Assembly: GCA_903927025.1 (NCBI GenBank)
Contig: CAIYLG010000014.1
Location: 1 to 64,000 of the forward strand
Length of the DNA: 64,000 bases
DNA from: an uncultured Armatimonadota bacterium
GTDB taxonomy: Bacteria > Armatimonadota > Fimbriimonadia > Fimbriimonadales > Fimbriimonadaceae
Direction of reading: 5' to 3'
The notes beneath the pieces were generated by a model. That model made no database searches. It worked only from the letters and a program-made list of their open reading frames with translations, and was not told the DNA's origin. How positions within the stretch are numbered: the stretch's first letter is position 1; each line of letters opens with the position of its first letter. Both the position numbers and the translations under genes were made by a program. Shown here one piece after another: positions 36,201 through 44,405 of this stretch.

Positions 36201-36736
36201 AACTCATCTCGGCAGGCATCTCCTACAAGGATCGAACGATGCCGGATAACTCCACGATCATCATTCGAGACTTCAATATCACGCTTCGACCGAAGAAGAA
36301 TCTTACGATTACAAACTTGCTCCAGACGAACCCAGACATCGCCAATCCTGGCGCCCTTCTCGGTTCGGTACCGCAGGCGTCGCGAAGCGATAAATGGACT
36401 GCAGACTATAAGCTGAATCCGAACCTAACATACGGCGGACTATTCCAAGAACTGATCAACGATCAGGATCACTCTTCCTCGCAGACGGGTGGATTCACCA
36501 TGAAGCTGTTTGAAAAGAGCGGGTCACCGATTACGATTTTCTACGGTCTTGAGTCCGCTGACCGATCGGACCTGTGGCGCAAGACACAGAGGTACAGCAT
36601 TCAGTTCGACCAGAAGCCCGGTCCGAACCAGACGATCAGCCTGTTCATTGCCAACCTCAGCTATGAGCACTCAGTGCCTGTAGGCAGCTACTCCAACAGT
36701 AATACGCTGCGCATCAACTACCAGTACCGATTCTAG
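33206..36736 (+). CDS. Giant outer-membrane beta-barrel protein with internal repeats
   Basis: This is a 1176-residue exported protein. The signal peptide (LIGVALISALPVAAAAQ) is followed by a small beta domain with VQLEGTTLKQGSDYFMDY, a motif seen in surface proteins that end a plug or linker. The rest is Ser/Asn/Thr rich with alternating strands and closes on RINYQYRF, the C-terminal Phe signature of outer-membrane barrels. Six internal repeats of about 76-98 residues occur at roughly 238, 318, 395, 472, 570 and 646. No known family is certain. ATG 33206 is preferred over TTG 33200. Confidence 0.75.
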   Translation: MGRLKKGLIGVALISALPVAAAAQTPTAVISQPGDPNAPASVGGIPSVDFITLGPMGPGAPLRFGNVLTNSEVVQLEGTTLKQGSDYFMDYAVGVVYLKIAQRAGQVLTVSYRYKAGQAAAAPGTSSLAALTQFKYTISPGAMQFLTGVGLTERGSDGSIMQNNLFGLNNSFKLSQSSSLSGLFIVGERERSQNTGGLNMDMGASGGSNSYRSGKEQLIVQSLNSSILGGSAKLDYQDISRNFNGLNSLAGVDPATANRLQAERGIKRTGFSLDDMKLGNTLMSTSYRDVRQDESGIFWRGYGIKNGGFGLNFSSQQVDSNFNRFGDLSESSKAQLAAEAGMRRQNVNGGWATEFGKLSYASGKISDDSTHTNINHSEYALNTSKLRFDMGNERVDSGFMRFNSLMAPEQAAFGREAGVKRDWMAAQSNLLGRTVPVNFSQTTLTSANTTFKGQDAAIGSRTWSLEHIDRNISQGFMSIGAMSDPEIDSNVKSIANMYGSDVHPGGNDRAEFLTNSGIDRKYDGFSTDALKGWKLIGSILDLKGRSDKGKVDSFAASSKNVLLFVRKESLGTRFSEINEMMDFEKMRLSTLPGLNRTDMGATVFEGRSRMDANSLSLSTSTGSVDRKTFAFDDPNRINVQVGERNVSKNFQDGAALSDPESMLLQSLAGFHEADAKVKWNLAPGSTLDSFAEQQYNPSNRQTWSTHNTVLDYRLDKTTAFNYTDTEQHDNAPLSTIFSSVVSKMSLTKDFGRYGLIKVLDENDSYTGPNATGLDQHHDYLGYQAKLTSATTFKTEQSFTTYDHGQKENINANTISTSLTKNTGVSLTDTEVSRTGSPDESHRNYGFWYDLGNGVKLSYGYARDILPNGVANETSQGLTIGKTPVGQSTVQPGQAGNLLIGGAYYQNQWDVNDRAQTNGNISAANVKPLTLGPIQDIKFNLNFDSGGDYSKTLHEYKMGNVQGRFGTYQFGLEYKGQMDPTGNRAIDRTIKLITDPSEKKLISAGISYKDRTMPDNSTIIIRDFNITLRPKKNLTITNLLQTNPDIANPGALLGSVPQASRSDKWTADYKLNPNLTYGGLFQELINDQDHSSSQTGGFTMKLFEKSGSPITIFYGLESADRSDLWRKTQRYSIQFDQKPGPNQTISLFIANLSYEHSVPVGSYSNSNTLRINYQYRF

Positions 36737-36773
36737 TCCCATTGGGTCTCCCAGACTAGGTAAAACTGAAGGC

Positions 36774-37673
36774 ATGAACCTGGTGCCTTTCGGTGGCTGG
36801 CAGCGCAATGCCAAGATCGTATGCAATGACGTCGAGATGATCGTCACGTTGGAAGTGGGTCCCCGCGTGCTTTTCTACGGCTTCACCGGTGGCCCGAACA
36901 TCTTTGCCGTTCACGAGTCTGATGCTGGTCGCTCCGGCGGAGATCAATTCCACTCTTATGGTGGTCACAGGCTGTGGATCGCGCCAGAAGAGCCACTTCG
37001 TACCCTGCGGCCAGACAATGAACCCGTGGGATACACCATCGACGGAGAGTTCCATGTGTTCACGTCTCCGACAGACGAGTACCACACCCAAAAGCAGATC
37101 CGAATTAAGTCAGATCCGCTGAACAACCGGTTCGTGCTCGAGCATCGCATCTACAACCACGGTGCCTACCCAATCGAACTCTCGGCTTGGGCGCCTACTC
37201 AGTGCTCTGGCGGCGTCGTGCTTTTCCCACAGGCTCCATTTCAGAGCCACAGCGAGAGGCTCCTGCCCACGAGGCCCATGGTGATGTGGGGCTACACCAA
37301 ATTCCAGGATCCACGCTGGACGTGGGGAGATCAGGTCGTTCGCCTTAAGCATGATCCAGACATGGGTCCTCAGAAGATCGGTGCTCTGATTCAGCAGGGC
37401 TATGCTGCCTGCGTCAATCACGGAAGCATGTTCCTAAAGCGATTCCCATTTGAGGCTGGCGCAACCTACCCAGACTTCAACAGCAACTTCGAGACGTTCA
37501 CGCGCCAGGACATGCTGGAGATTGAGACACTTGGGCCAATGGTCACCGTTGCGCCAGGCAAGTACGTGGAGCACCAGGAGACCTGGTATCTCCTGCCGGA
37601 CATTAGCGTGCCAGAAGATGATGCCGAGTGCGGTTCCTGGTTTGCGGATATCGCCGAATCACATCCGCTCTAG
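36774..37673 (+). CDS. Galactose-mutarotase-like (beta-sandwich) protein
   Basis: This 299-residue cytoplasmic protein resembles the aldose-epimerase/DUF4380-like beta-sandwich: EVGPRVLFYGFTGGPNIF, GGHRLWIAPEEPLRT, an Asn/Tyr-rich IYNHGAYPIELSAWAPTQ and the end LGPMVTVAPGKYVEHQETW. Catalytic His and Glu of true mutarotases cannot be assigned with certainty, so it may bind rather than isomerise sugars. It follows the barrel gene by 37 bases and may be cotranscribed. Confidence 0.7.
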   Translation: MNLVPFGGWQRNAKIVCNDVEMIVTLEVGPRVLFYGFTGGPNIFAVHESDAGRSGGDQFHSYGGHRLWIAPEEPLRTLRPDNEPVGYTIDGEFHVFTSPTDEYHTQKQIRIKSDPLNNRFVLEHRIYNHGAYPIELSAWAPTQCSGGVVLFPQAPFQSHSERLLPTRPMVMWGYTKFQDPRWTWGDQVVRLKHDPDMGPQKIGALIQQGYAACVNHGSMFLKRFPFEAGATYPDFNSNFETFTRQDMLEIETLGPMVTVAPGKYVEHQETWYLLPDISVPEDDAECGSWFADIAESHPL

Positions 37674-37684
37674 CCGCGGAAGAC

Positions 37685-38530
37685 TTACTTATGCCGCTTC
37701 GCTGTAAGCGGCATCTCCCATGGAGCGATCGGGTCCTTCTTGTATCGGAGCACGACGTTAGCCACATTGGGCTTGATGGTTCGCAGGTGGCCTGTCACGG
37801 TGAGGACAAAGGTGCCTTCATCGTGGCGACCCTCGCCATCCTTCTCAAACTTGCCGTTGGCAGAACCAGGGAAGGCCATGCGAGTGACAAACTTTGAGTG
37901 ATTGTCTCCATCGAAGTTGTCATTGTCCCAGCCGATCGCCATGCCGTCGTACGGCATCTTGTTGCCATTGCCGTCTTTGAATCCGAGTGGATCGTACGTG
38001 TTGTTGGCTCCGTTGTTCGAAGTCTCTCCGATGAGAATCGCTTCATCCGGATTTTCAACGAGCGACTTGTTGAAGTTGCTCATCGGCGCGAACATGCCGT
38101 AGCTCAGCGCAAATGACTCCTTCTCGTGGTGGCTGTCCTGAGATCGACTGAGCTCAGCTTCGAGGGTAGATGGGCACTTGAACGAGGCTCGCTTATTCAT
38201 GTACTCCTGAAGCGTGCTCGCCCAGGTGAAAGGGGTGTTGGATGCCTGGAGCATCGGTTCATCCTTGGGGCCGGTATCAAAAATGGGTGGAAATTTATCG
38301 TCATTCTGGATGGCGTACTGGTTGATCGCCTCCATGACGCTGTTCAGGTTGTTGATACAGCGCGCCTTTTCGCTTCGGCGTACCAGGACGTTGACAACTG
38401 GCCACAGCAACAAGCCGAGCAAGATCATCCCAAATGCCACGACCTTAATGTCCTTCTTGGAAACGTATGCCGAGCCCTTGGGAGATTCCCCCTCCGCGGC
38501 CTGTGGGTCGTAAGGGTCAGATGTGCTCAT
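37685..38530 (-). CDS. Pseudopilin-like protein (DUF1559-like architecture)
   Basis: This 281-residue protein has a hydrophilic N-terminus of about 27 residues, one hydrophobic helix (VVAFGMILLGLLLWPVVNVL), then RCINNLNSVMEAINQYAIQN, the register typical of type-II-secretion pseudopilins (RxxCxxNLxxxxxA.xxY). The periplasmic part has paired Cys residues and an Asp/Asn-rich DGDNH loop. The prepilin-peptidase motif GFTLxE is missing, so it may be a membrane-anchored derivative. Its start overlaps the LCP stop (TAATG). Confidence 0.65.
   Translation of the reverse strand: MSTSDPYDPQAAEGESPKGSAYVSKKDIKVVAFGMILLGLLLWPVVNVLVRRSEKARCINNLNSVMEAINQYAIQNDDKFPPIFDTGPKDEPMLQASNTPFTWASTLQEYMNKRASFKCPSTLEAELSRSQDSHHEKESFALSYGMFAPMSNFNKSLVENPDEAILIGETSNNGANNTYDPLGFKDGNGNKMPYDGMAIGWDNDNFDGDNHSKFVTRMAFPGSANGKFEKDGEGRHDEGTFVLTVTGHLRTIKPNVANVVLRYKKDPIAPWEMPLTAKRHK
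37691..37714. terminator. Hairpin between convergent genes
   Basis: ATGCCGCTT (37691-37699) pairs with AAGCGGCAT (37706-37714) around a six-base loop. It spans the last codons of the pseudopilin-like gene and lies 18 bases after the mutarotase-like stop, so it may end transcription from the plus strand. Confidence 0.4.
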
Positions 38531-39516
38531 TAGTTGTTCGAATGCTTATTTGAAGCGGACGGGGCTAAATCGGTCAGTCGGTACTGGGCCAATACGCTAG
38601 GAAGCTTGTCTTCGTCCAGGGTGAGATCATTGCCAGGCCCATCGGTGACGGGGACCTGTCCCCATTGGATATTTTGGGGTGGCACGCTCCTGGCAAATAG
38701 GGCAAGGGAAGCGATCTCATCCGAGCTGAGGGCCCCGCCCAACACTTTTTCACCTTCGTTTACGATTTGCGGCAGTTTGGTCCAGTCCTTCATCGCTTGC
38801 TGCTTAAAGGCGAGCATGAACTGCTTCTGCCGCTTCTGCCGCATGAAGTCGGAGTCCGCATGTCGATACCTAACAAAGCCCATGGCGGTGACGCCGTCCA
38901 TCAATTGGTAGCCCTTCTTTATATGGATATGGAGCTTTGCAGCATAGTCATCCCAGTTGAGATTCTTCTCGACTGTCATGGGGACCCCGCCAACGATGTT
39001 TACCAAGTCTTGGAAGTGGTCAAAGTCAAGGGTGACCACCTTATCGATTTTGATGCCAGGTAAAAGAAACTCAACCGCTTGTTGTGTCAGTTCCGCTTCA
39101 TGCCCTTTCTTGGCAATCGCGTGAAATGCGTTGATCTTCACCGGCTTGTACCCAGGCATCTCGCACCGGGTGTCACGCGGGATCGATACCCCGGTGACCA
39201 TCTTGTTTTTGAAGTCGAGCTTGCAGACGAGCATCATGTCCGACCTTGCCTGATGCTTGGTGACTTTCTTGGTGTGCTCGTCGATATCCTCGTCACAGCC
39301 TAGGATCAGGAGAGTGATCGTGTCGCCTTTGAAGGTCACCTCGGGAGGGGTGGGCCGCAGGACCTGTTTGAGAACATTCCCCATGATCTTGCTCTGAGAA
39401 ACCCAGCCGCCTAGAGAGCCCACGAGAAGGGCAAATATAAGGAACACTCCGTAACCCATTGCACCGGCAATGGATCTGGAACCTGATTGCTTGTTTGATT
39501 TGCCTTTCTTTCCCAA
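38530..39516 (-). CDS. LytR-CpsA-Psr (LCP) family protein
   Basis: This protein has about 328 residues. A membrane helix (GVFLIFALLVGSLGGWV) precedes an extracytoplasmic LCP domain with LILGCDED, SDMMLVCKLDFKNKMVTGVSIPRDT, INAFHAIAKKGHE and GFVRYRHADSDFMRQKRQ, which carry the conserved Arg and Asp residues for polyprenyl phosphate. LCP enzymes attach glycopolymers to peptidoglycan or proteins. TTG 39516 is preferred over GTG 39552 because a CATAAT box lies 10 bases before it; this is uncertain. Confidence 0.88.
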   Translation of the reverse strand: MGKKGKSNKQSGSRSIAGAMGYGVFLIFALLVGSLGGWVSQSKIMGNVLKQVLRPTPPEVTFKGDTITLLILGCDEDIDEHTKKVTKHQARSDMMLVCKLDFKNKMVTGVSIPRDTRCEMPGYKPVKINAFHAIAKKGHEAELTQQAVEFLLPGIKIDKVVTLDFDHFQDLVNIVGGVPMTVEKNLNWDDYAAKLHIHIKKGYQLMDGVTAMGFVRYRHADSDFMRQKRQKQFMLAFKQQAMKDWTKLPQIVNEGEKVLGGALSSDEIASLALFARSVPPQNIQWGQVPVTDGPGNDLTLDEDKLPSVLAQYRLTDLAPSASNKHSNN

Positions 39517-39576
39517 AACGACCTCGATTATGGCAGACGAGAGGTTTAACACTCCGGCCTGGCGGACGGTTCCCAG

Positions 39577-40890
39577 CTAGACGAGGCGATGCGGCAGAGC
39601 GACGCGGAAGGTGGTTCCTTTGCCAAGTTCGCTATCAATGCTCACCTTGGCGTCATGGGTGGCAGCAAGCTCTAAAACAATCTTGAGCCCCCATCCAGAT
39701 CCGCTTGCCTTGTCCCATTGGCTTCTCGCATTGCCTGCGAGGATTCGCTCAGCGGTCTGAATCGTCATGCCCGGGCCAGTATCGCAGATGTCGATGAGAT
39801 GCAAATCTTCGGCGAACCGGTATCGGACCGTGACGTCACCATAGACGGGCGGTACGTAATCGTCATCGTCCTGAGTTGGATCAGGCTCTGCATTTCGAAT
39901 ATCATCCGGAATGGTTTCCTTAACCGCCTTGATTGCGTTGCCGACTAGGTTCTGGACGATACGGAATACATAAAGCTCGTCGTGAAGAGTTGGAGGAGCA
40001 TCCTCTTGGATATCAAAGTTCATGCCCACATGGCTGATTCGAGCATCCGTGATCAAGTAGGCGGTGCTGGTTTCAATGACCTGAGCAAGCCCCATCACGC
40101 GCTTGTTGGGGCGAAGTTCTCGGCCGGCGGAGATGTCGGATACCAGCCTTGAATAGCCGACAATTCGGTCTACCGAGCTCTTCAAATCTCGGAACATTGG
40201 CTCCAGCGAGGAGATGTACATCCGAACCGTTTCGTTCTGCTCTTGCAGGCTCAGCTGCTCCTGAAGCCCATGCATCGCCATGTCGCTGAAGCTCAAACTC
40301 GCGTACAGGCTGGCGGCGAGGTTCCCGATATCGTGGCTGACCTTGCCCATTCCCAGGAGGGTAGAGGCACGGGCACTTTCCTCGGTAAGGCGGTAGTTCA
40401 TGTAGGCCATCGTTGCCACGGCGGCGATGATGTCTAGGACATCCGCATCCGTTTCGTTAAAGCTGCCTTCGCCCTTGTTAAGGAGTTGGACAACGCCGAT
40501 CGGCATCTCGTCCTCCATCATCAGCGGAGTCGCCACCATGCTGAGCACCGGAACGCCGGTGGCCTTCTCGAATGGATTCCACTCCGCTTCGGGCTTCGGC
40601 TCAAACTCGCGGGTTAGGGTTTCGCGGGTTTGGAACGCCTTGCCAGACATTCCAAAGTCGTCAGCGATGTCCTTGAAGGGAAGCAGGTCGGCAATGTGCT
40701 CTGGCAGAACGTGCTGAAAGCGCAATCGGTGAGTGGCGGGGTCGTGGAGATAGATGGTGCCACCGGTAGCGCCCACAGCCTCCACGCAGATTGCCAGAAC
40801 GTCTTTCATGAGCAGGTCAAAGTTGCCGCTGCTCGCTAATTTGCGAGTAGCGACCTGCACTGCCTTGATAAGTTGATCGTTCGTGGGCAT
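39577..40890 (-). CDS. GAF-domain sensor histidine kinase
   Basis: This 437-residue soluble kinase has an N-terminal GAF sensor (about 20-165: GTIYLHDPATHRLRF, VLSMVATPLM, IGVVQLLNKGEG), a dimerisation region with the phospho-acceptor in KVSHDIGN (His 186) and a C-terminal HATPase with VGNAIKAVKE (N box), ICDTGPGM and GWGLKIVLEL. No transmembrane segment and no response regulator gene are adjacent. CAGGGA just before the ATG is a usable ribosome site. Confidence 0.92.
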   Translation of the reverse strand: MPTNDQLIKAVQVATRKLASSGNFDLLMKDVLAICVEAVGATGGTIYLHDPATHRLRFQHVLPEHIADLLPFKDIADDFGMSGKAFQTRETLTREFEPKPEAEWNPFEKATGVPVLSMVATPLMMEDEMPIGVVQLLNKGEGSFNETDADVLDIIAAVATMAYMNYRLTEESARASTLLGMGKVSHDIGNLAASLYASLSFSDMAMHGLQEQLSLQEQNETVRMYISSLEPMFRDLKSSVDRIVGYSRLVSDISAGRELRPNKRVMGLAQVIETSTAYLITDARISHVGMNFDIQEDAPPTLHDELYVFRIVQNLVGNAIKAVKETIPDDIRNAEPDPTQDDDDYVPPVYGDVTVRYRFAEDLHLIDICDTGPGMTIQTAERILAGNARSQWDKASGSGWGLKIVLELAATHDAKVSIDSELGKGTTFRVALPHRLV

Positions 40891-40925
40891 TCCCTGTTTC
40901 GAGTGTACTTTACGCAGAAAGGGGG

Positions 40926-42293
40926 CTAGTCTCCTTGACCCTCTTGTTCGCGAAGTGCCTGCTCTCTCAACTCCATACGTTTGCGGATCTCATTTTCGAA
41001 CCCACGATCTGTTGGATGGTAGTAACTTCGACCTTTGAGAGACTCAGGAAAGTTCTCTTGGGCGACAAATCCATCGGCGTAATCATGGGCATAGCGGTAG
41101 CCCGCGCCATAGTCCAGCTGCTTCATCAGCTTTGTTGGAGCGTTTCGCAGGTGGAGTGGCACCGGGTCGTTTCGTGTGTTTTCAACGTCTGCCATGGCCG
41201 CACTCCATGCCGTGTAGATCGCGTTGCTCTTGGGAGCCGCGGCAAGGTAGGCGACCGCCTCGGCGAGGGCCAGAGCCCCTTCCGGCAACCCGATAAAGTG
41301 AAGGGCTTGCTGTGCGGCTAAGGTCACCGTGAGCGCCTGCGGGTTGGCAAGACCAATATCCTCGGTCGCCATTCGGACGATTCGGCGGGCCAGATACATC
41401 GGGTCCTCGCCTCCATCGAGCATGCGGGCGAGCCAGTAGAGCGATGCATCCACGTCGCTGCCGCGTACGCTCTTGTGGAGGGCACTAATGAGGTCGTAAT
41501 GCATCTCACCGTTCTTGTCGTACAAGACGGCGCGGCGCTGGACCGCGCTGGTTACCGCCTCGACGGTGATCGTCAGTGTTTCATCGGGATCGGAGCTGAT
41601 CGCCTCAGCGACTGCCACCGAGAGTTCCAACATATTCAGAGAGCTTCGGGCATCTCCGTTGGCCAGGTTCACGATTGTGTCCAGGGCACCTTCTTCGAAT
41701 GTCAGTCGCCGTTTCGCCAATCCCCGCTCCGCATCGCTTAAGGCGGAATTGAGCACCTCCGCGATCTCTTCGTCGGTGAGTGCTTTGAGAACATAGACCC
41801 TTGAGCGCGAAAGCAAAGCAGAATTGACCTCAAAGGAAGGGTTTTCCGTGGTCGCTCCGATCAGGGTGACGGTTCCATCTTCGACAACGGGAAGGATGGC
41901 ATCCTGTTGGGCTTTGTTGAAGCGATGGATTTCATCGATGAAGAGAATCGTTCGATGTCCCATGGAACGCCGGTGCCGTGCCATCTCGACGATCCTTCTC
42001 AGATCGGCCACGCCCGCTGATACGGCGCTGACTCGATCAAAGCTTGCCGAGGTCACCCTGGCGACGATTTCAGCGAGGGTTGTCTTCCCGACACCAGGAG
42101 GTCCCCACAAAATCACACTGCCCAGTTTGTCGCTCTCTACCAGGCGTCGGAACGCCGCTTTAGGGCCGACGAGGTGGTGCTGGCCAAAGAACTCGTCGAA
42201 GCTCCGGGGGCGCATTCGTGCTGCCAGCGGCGCGTTGGATTGGTTCAACGCCGCTGAAAAAAGTCCGTCTTGTTGCTCGGACTCCCGACGCAT
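40926..42293 (-). CDS. rarA: Replication-associated recombination protein A (AAA ATPase)
   Basis: This 455-residue MgsA/RarA/Mgs1-family clamp-loader-like ATPase acts at stalled replication forks. It has LAARMRPRSFDEFFGQ, Walker A GPPGVGKTT (64-72), Walker B LFIDEIHRFNKAQQD, sensor 1 GATTENPSFEVN and the C-terminal tetramerisation part with RRIVRMATEDIGLANP and LRNAPTKLMKQLDYG. ATG 42293 is chosen because a TATCGT box sits 6 bases upstream; GTG 42308 is an alternative. Confidence 0.95.
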   Translation of the reverse strand: MRRESEQQDGLFSAALNQSNAPLAARMRPRSFDEFFGQHHLVGPKAAFRRLVESDKLGSVILWGPPGVGKTTLAEIVARVTSASFDRVSAVSAGVADLRRIVEMARHRRSMGHRTILFIDEIHRFNKAQQDAILPVVEDGTVTLIGATTENPSFEVNSALLSRSRVYVLKALTDEEIAEVLNSALSDAERGLAKRRLTFEEGALDTIVNLANGDARSSLNMLELSVAVAEAISSDPDETLTITVEAVTSAVQRRAVLYDKNGEMHYDLISALHKSVRGSDVDASLYWLARMLDGGEDPMYLARRIVRMATEDIGLANPQALTVTLAAQQALHFIGLPEGALALAEAVAYLAAAPKSNAIYTAWSAAMADVENTRNDPVPLHLRNAPTKLMKQLDYGAGYRYAHDYADGFVAQENFPESLKGRSYYHPTDRGFENEIRKRMELREQALREQEGQGD

Positions 42294-42299
42294 GTGCTT

Positions 42300-42305
42300 A
42301 CGATA
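42300..42305 (-). promoter_or_regulatory. TATCGT -10-like box before rarA
   Basis: Read on the minus strand, TATCGT is 6 bases from ATG 42293, in the short gap after pstB. It could give rarA a leaderless transcript of its own. Confidence 0.35.
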
Positions 42306-42322
42306 CACGAACGGAGCCGCGC

Positions 42323-43117
42323 TCAGCCAAACCGGCCCGAGATATAGTCTTCGGTCTGTTTCTTCTGCGGATACAGAAAGATGTTTTGCGTGGTGTTCAC
42401 TTCGATCAGCTGGCCCATCATGAAAAAGGCTGTGAAGTCGCTGGCACGCTGAGCCTGCTGCATGTTGTGGGTCACGATGATGATCGTGTAGTCCTTCTTG
42501 AGCTCAAAGATGAGGTCCTCAATGCGAGACGTCGCAATTGGATCCAGGGCAGAGCATGGCTCGTCCATCAAGATGATTTTGGGTCCTACCGCCATCGTCC
42601 GGGCGATGCACAGCCGTTGCTGTTGCCCACCGGAAAGGGAGAGTCCGCTCTGCTTCAGCTTGTCTTTGACTTCGTCCCAGAGGGCGGCCTTTCTCAACGA
42701 GACCTCGACGATCTGGTCGAGCTCAGTCTTGTCTCGCACGCCGTGAATCTTGGGGCCGTAGGCGATGTTCTCGTAAATCGACATCGGGAACGGGTTCGGC
42801 TTTTGGAACACCATGCCGACTTCTTTACGGAGTTCCACGGGGTCAACACCCGGAGCGTAGATGTTCTCGCCGTCCAGCGTAATCTGCCCTTCGTACCGGG
42901 TCCCGTCAATCAACTCGTTCATCCGATTGAAGCATCGGAGGAACGTCGATTTACCGCAGCCAGATGGCCCGATAAACGCTGAAACCCTGTTCGCGGGGAT
43001 ATCGATATCAATCGCCCGCAGCGCCTGAAACTGTCCGTAATAGAAATTGAGGTTTCGGACAGAGATTTTAGGCGTAAGGGAAGTCTGTGCCGGCGCGCTC
43101 ATCTGCTGAGTCATCAT
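42323..43117 (-). CDS. pstB: Phosphate ABC transporter ATP-binding protein
   Basis: This 264-residue ATPase has Walker [11 protein letters not shown]-loop [19 protein letters not shown] (a PstB-specific block), signature LSGGQQQR and Walker [16 protein letters not shown]. It energises phosphate import by PstSCA. None of pstS, pstC, pstA or phoU is next to it, which is unusual. Two ATG codons (43117, 43114) follow TAAATC on the minus strand. Upstream hexamers TTAACA and TTTCAA (43131-43147) at 11-base spacing resemble part of a Pho box. Confidence 0.95.
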   Translation of the reverse strand: MMTQQMSAPAQTSLTPKISVRNLNFYYGQFQALRAIDIDIPANRVSAFIGPSGCGKSTFLRCFNRMNELIDGTRYEGQITLDGENIYAPGVDPVELRKEVGMVFQKPNPFPMSIYENIAYGPKIHGVRDKTELDQIVEVSLRKAALWDEVKDKLKQSGLSLSGGQQQRLCIARTMAVGPKIILMDEPCSALDPIATSRIEDLIFELKKDYTIIIVTHNMQQAQRASDFTAFFMMGQLIEVNTTQNIFLYPQKKQTEDYISGRFG

Positions 43118-43130
43118 GCCAGATTTACGG

Positions 43131-43147
43131 TTGAAAACGGATGTTAA
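43131..43147 (-). promoter_or_regulatory. Possible Pho-box-like direct hexamers before pstB
   Basis: On the minus strand TTAACA and TTTCAA are separated by 5 bases, the spacing of PhoP/PhoB half sites, and AATCTG follows 5 bases later. The match is imperfect and based only on resemblance plus the downstream gene. Confidence 0.25.
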
Positions 43148-43231
43148 GAATACGTTTTTGATTCTAAGGGAACGCTTGCTTCAGCGCCTGCTAAAGAGTT
43201 GGGGTGCTTGCCGGCTGAAGGAAGAATTGCC

Positions 43232-44311
43232 TTATCCTCGCAGGGCGCGCTGACGGAGGGCGTGGTCGACGAGGACTAAGGCGACCATGGCTTCCACCAT
43301 GGGGACTGCCCGGGGGAGGACGCAGGGGTCGTGGCGACCTCGGCCTTTTAGGGTGGTGTTCTCGTGCTGATCGTCCACTGTGTGCTGCTCGGTCATGATC
43401 GTGGCGGTGGGCTTAAAGGCGGCGTGCAGGACGATCGGCATTCCGTTGGAGATGCCGCCTTGGATTCCGCCGCTGTGGTTGGTGCGGGTGAACACGTGCT
43501 TGTCCGCATCTGCCTCAAACTCGTCGTTAATCTCGGACCCAGTGAAATCGGTCATCCCGAAGCCGCCCCCAATTTCGAAGCCCTTGCAGGCAGGAAGGGA
43601 TAGGATTGCTTTGCCGAGGTCAGCTTCCAACTTGTCGAAAACGGGTTCGCCCCAGCCTGCTGGAACGCCTCGGGCAACGCAACCCACCACACCGCCAACG
43701 GAATTGCCCTGTTTGCGGATCTCTTCAATGTGGGTCAGCATCTCTGCGGCTACCGCTTGATCGGGGCATCGAACGATGTTTGCTTCCACATCGGCCAGCG
43801 TAACGGTGAGCGGGTCTACCGTGGCGTGAAGGTGATGGACCTTTTCGACGTAGCCGACGATTTCGACTCCAAAGTTGGAAAGCACTCGCTTGGCAATCGC
43901 CCCAGCGGCAACTCGACCGATTGTTTCGCGGGCAGAAGATCGGCCTCCGCCTGACCAGGCACGGATTCCGTATTTTTTATCGTAGGCAAAGTCCGCGTGA
44001 GAAGGGCGGTACTTGTGCTGAATCTCGTCGTAGTCACGAGACCGCTGATCTTCATTGCGCACCAGCATCGCGATCGGAGTGCCCAGGGAGAGTCCGTCCT
44101 GGACTCCGCTCAGAATCTCGACAGTGTCCGATTCTTTGCGTTGAGTCGTAATCTTAGATTGCCCTGGCTTACGGCGGTCGAGCTCAAACTGAATCTCTTC
44201 AAGCGAAATAGGAACGAGTGGCGGGCATCCATCCACCACCACGCCGACGCCGCCCCCATGGGATTCGCCCCATGTGGAGATTGAAAAGATCGTGCCAAAC
44301 CTGCTGGACAT
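43232..44311 (-). CDS. aroC: Chorismate synthase
   Basis: This 359-residue flavin-dependent enzyme converts 5-enolpyruvylshikimate 3-phosphate to chorismate, the last common step of aromatic synthesis. It has [52 protein letters not shown] and the C-terminal [18 protein letters not shown]. Start ATG 44311 matches the family N-terminus; the frame extends to 44416 but those residues are not conserved-looking. A TATCCT box lies 8 bases before the ATG. Confidence 0.96.
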   Translation of the reverse strand: MSSRFGTIFSISTWGESHGGGVGVVVDGCPPLVPISLEEIQFELDRRKPGQSKITTQRKESDTVEILSGVQDGLSLGTPIAMLVRNEDQRSRDYDEIQHKYRPSHADFAYDKKYGIRAWSGGGRSSARETIGRVAAGAIAKRVLSNFGVEIVGYVEKVHHLHATVDPLTVTLADVEANIVRCPDQAVAAEMLTHIEEIRKQGNSVGGVVGCVARGVPAGWGEPVFDKLEADLGKAILSLPACKGFEIGGGFGMTDFTGSEINDEFEADADKHVFTRTNHSGGIQGGISNGMPIVLHAAFKPTATIMTEQHTVDDQHENTTLKGRGRHDPCVLPRAVPMVEAMVALVLVDHALRQRALRG

Positions 44312-44319
44312 TGGAATGG

Positions 44320-44325
44320 AGGATA
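44320..44325 (-). promoter_or_regulatory. TATCCT -10-like box before aroC
   Basis: Minus-strand TATCCT sits 8 bases from ATG 44311. It supports that start codon over the upstream in-frame ones. Confidence 0.45.
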
Positions 44326-44405
44326 CCGGGATCGGGTGTGACTGGGCAGGTTGGGATTCGCTCGAAGTCTTTCGGAAAGTAATCTGATCTGTCAGACGGA
44401 CCGCT

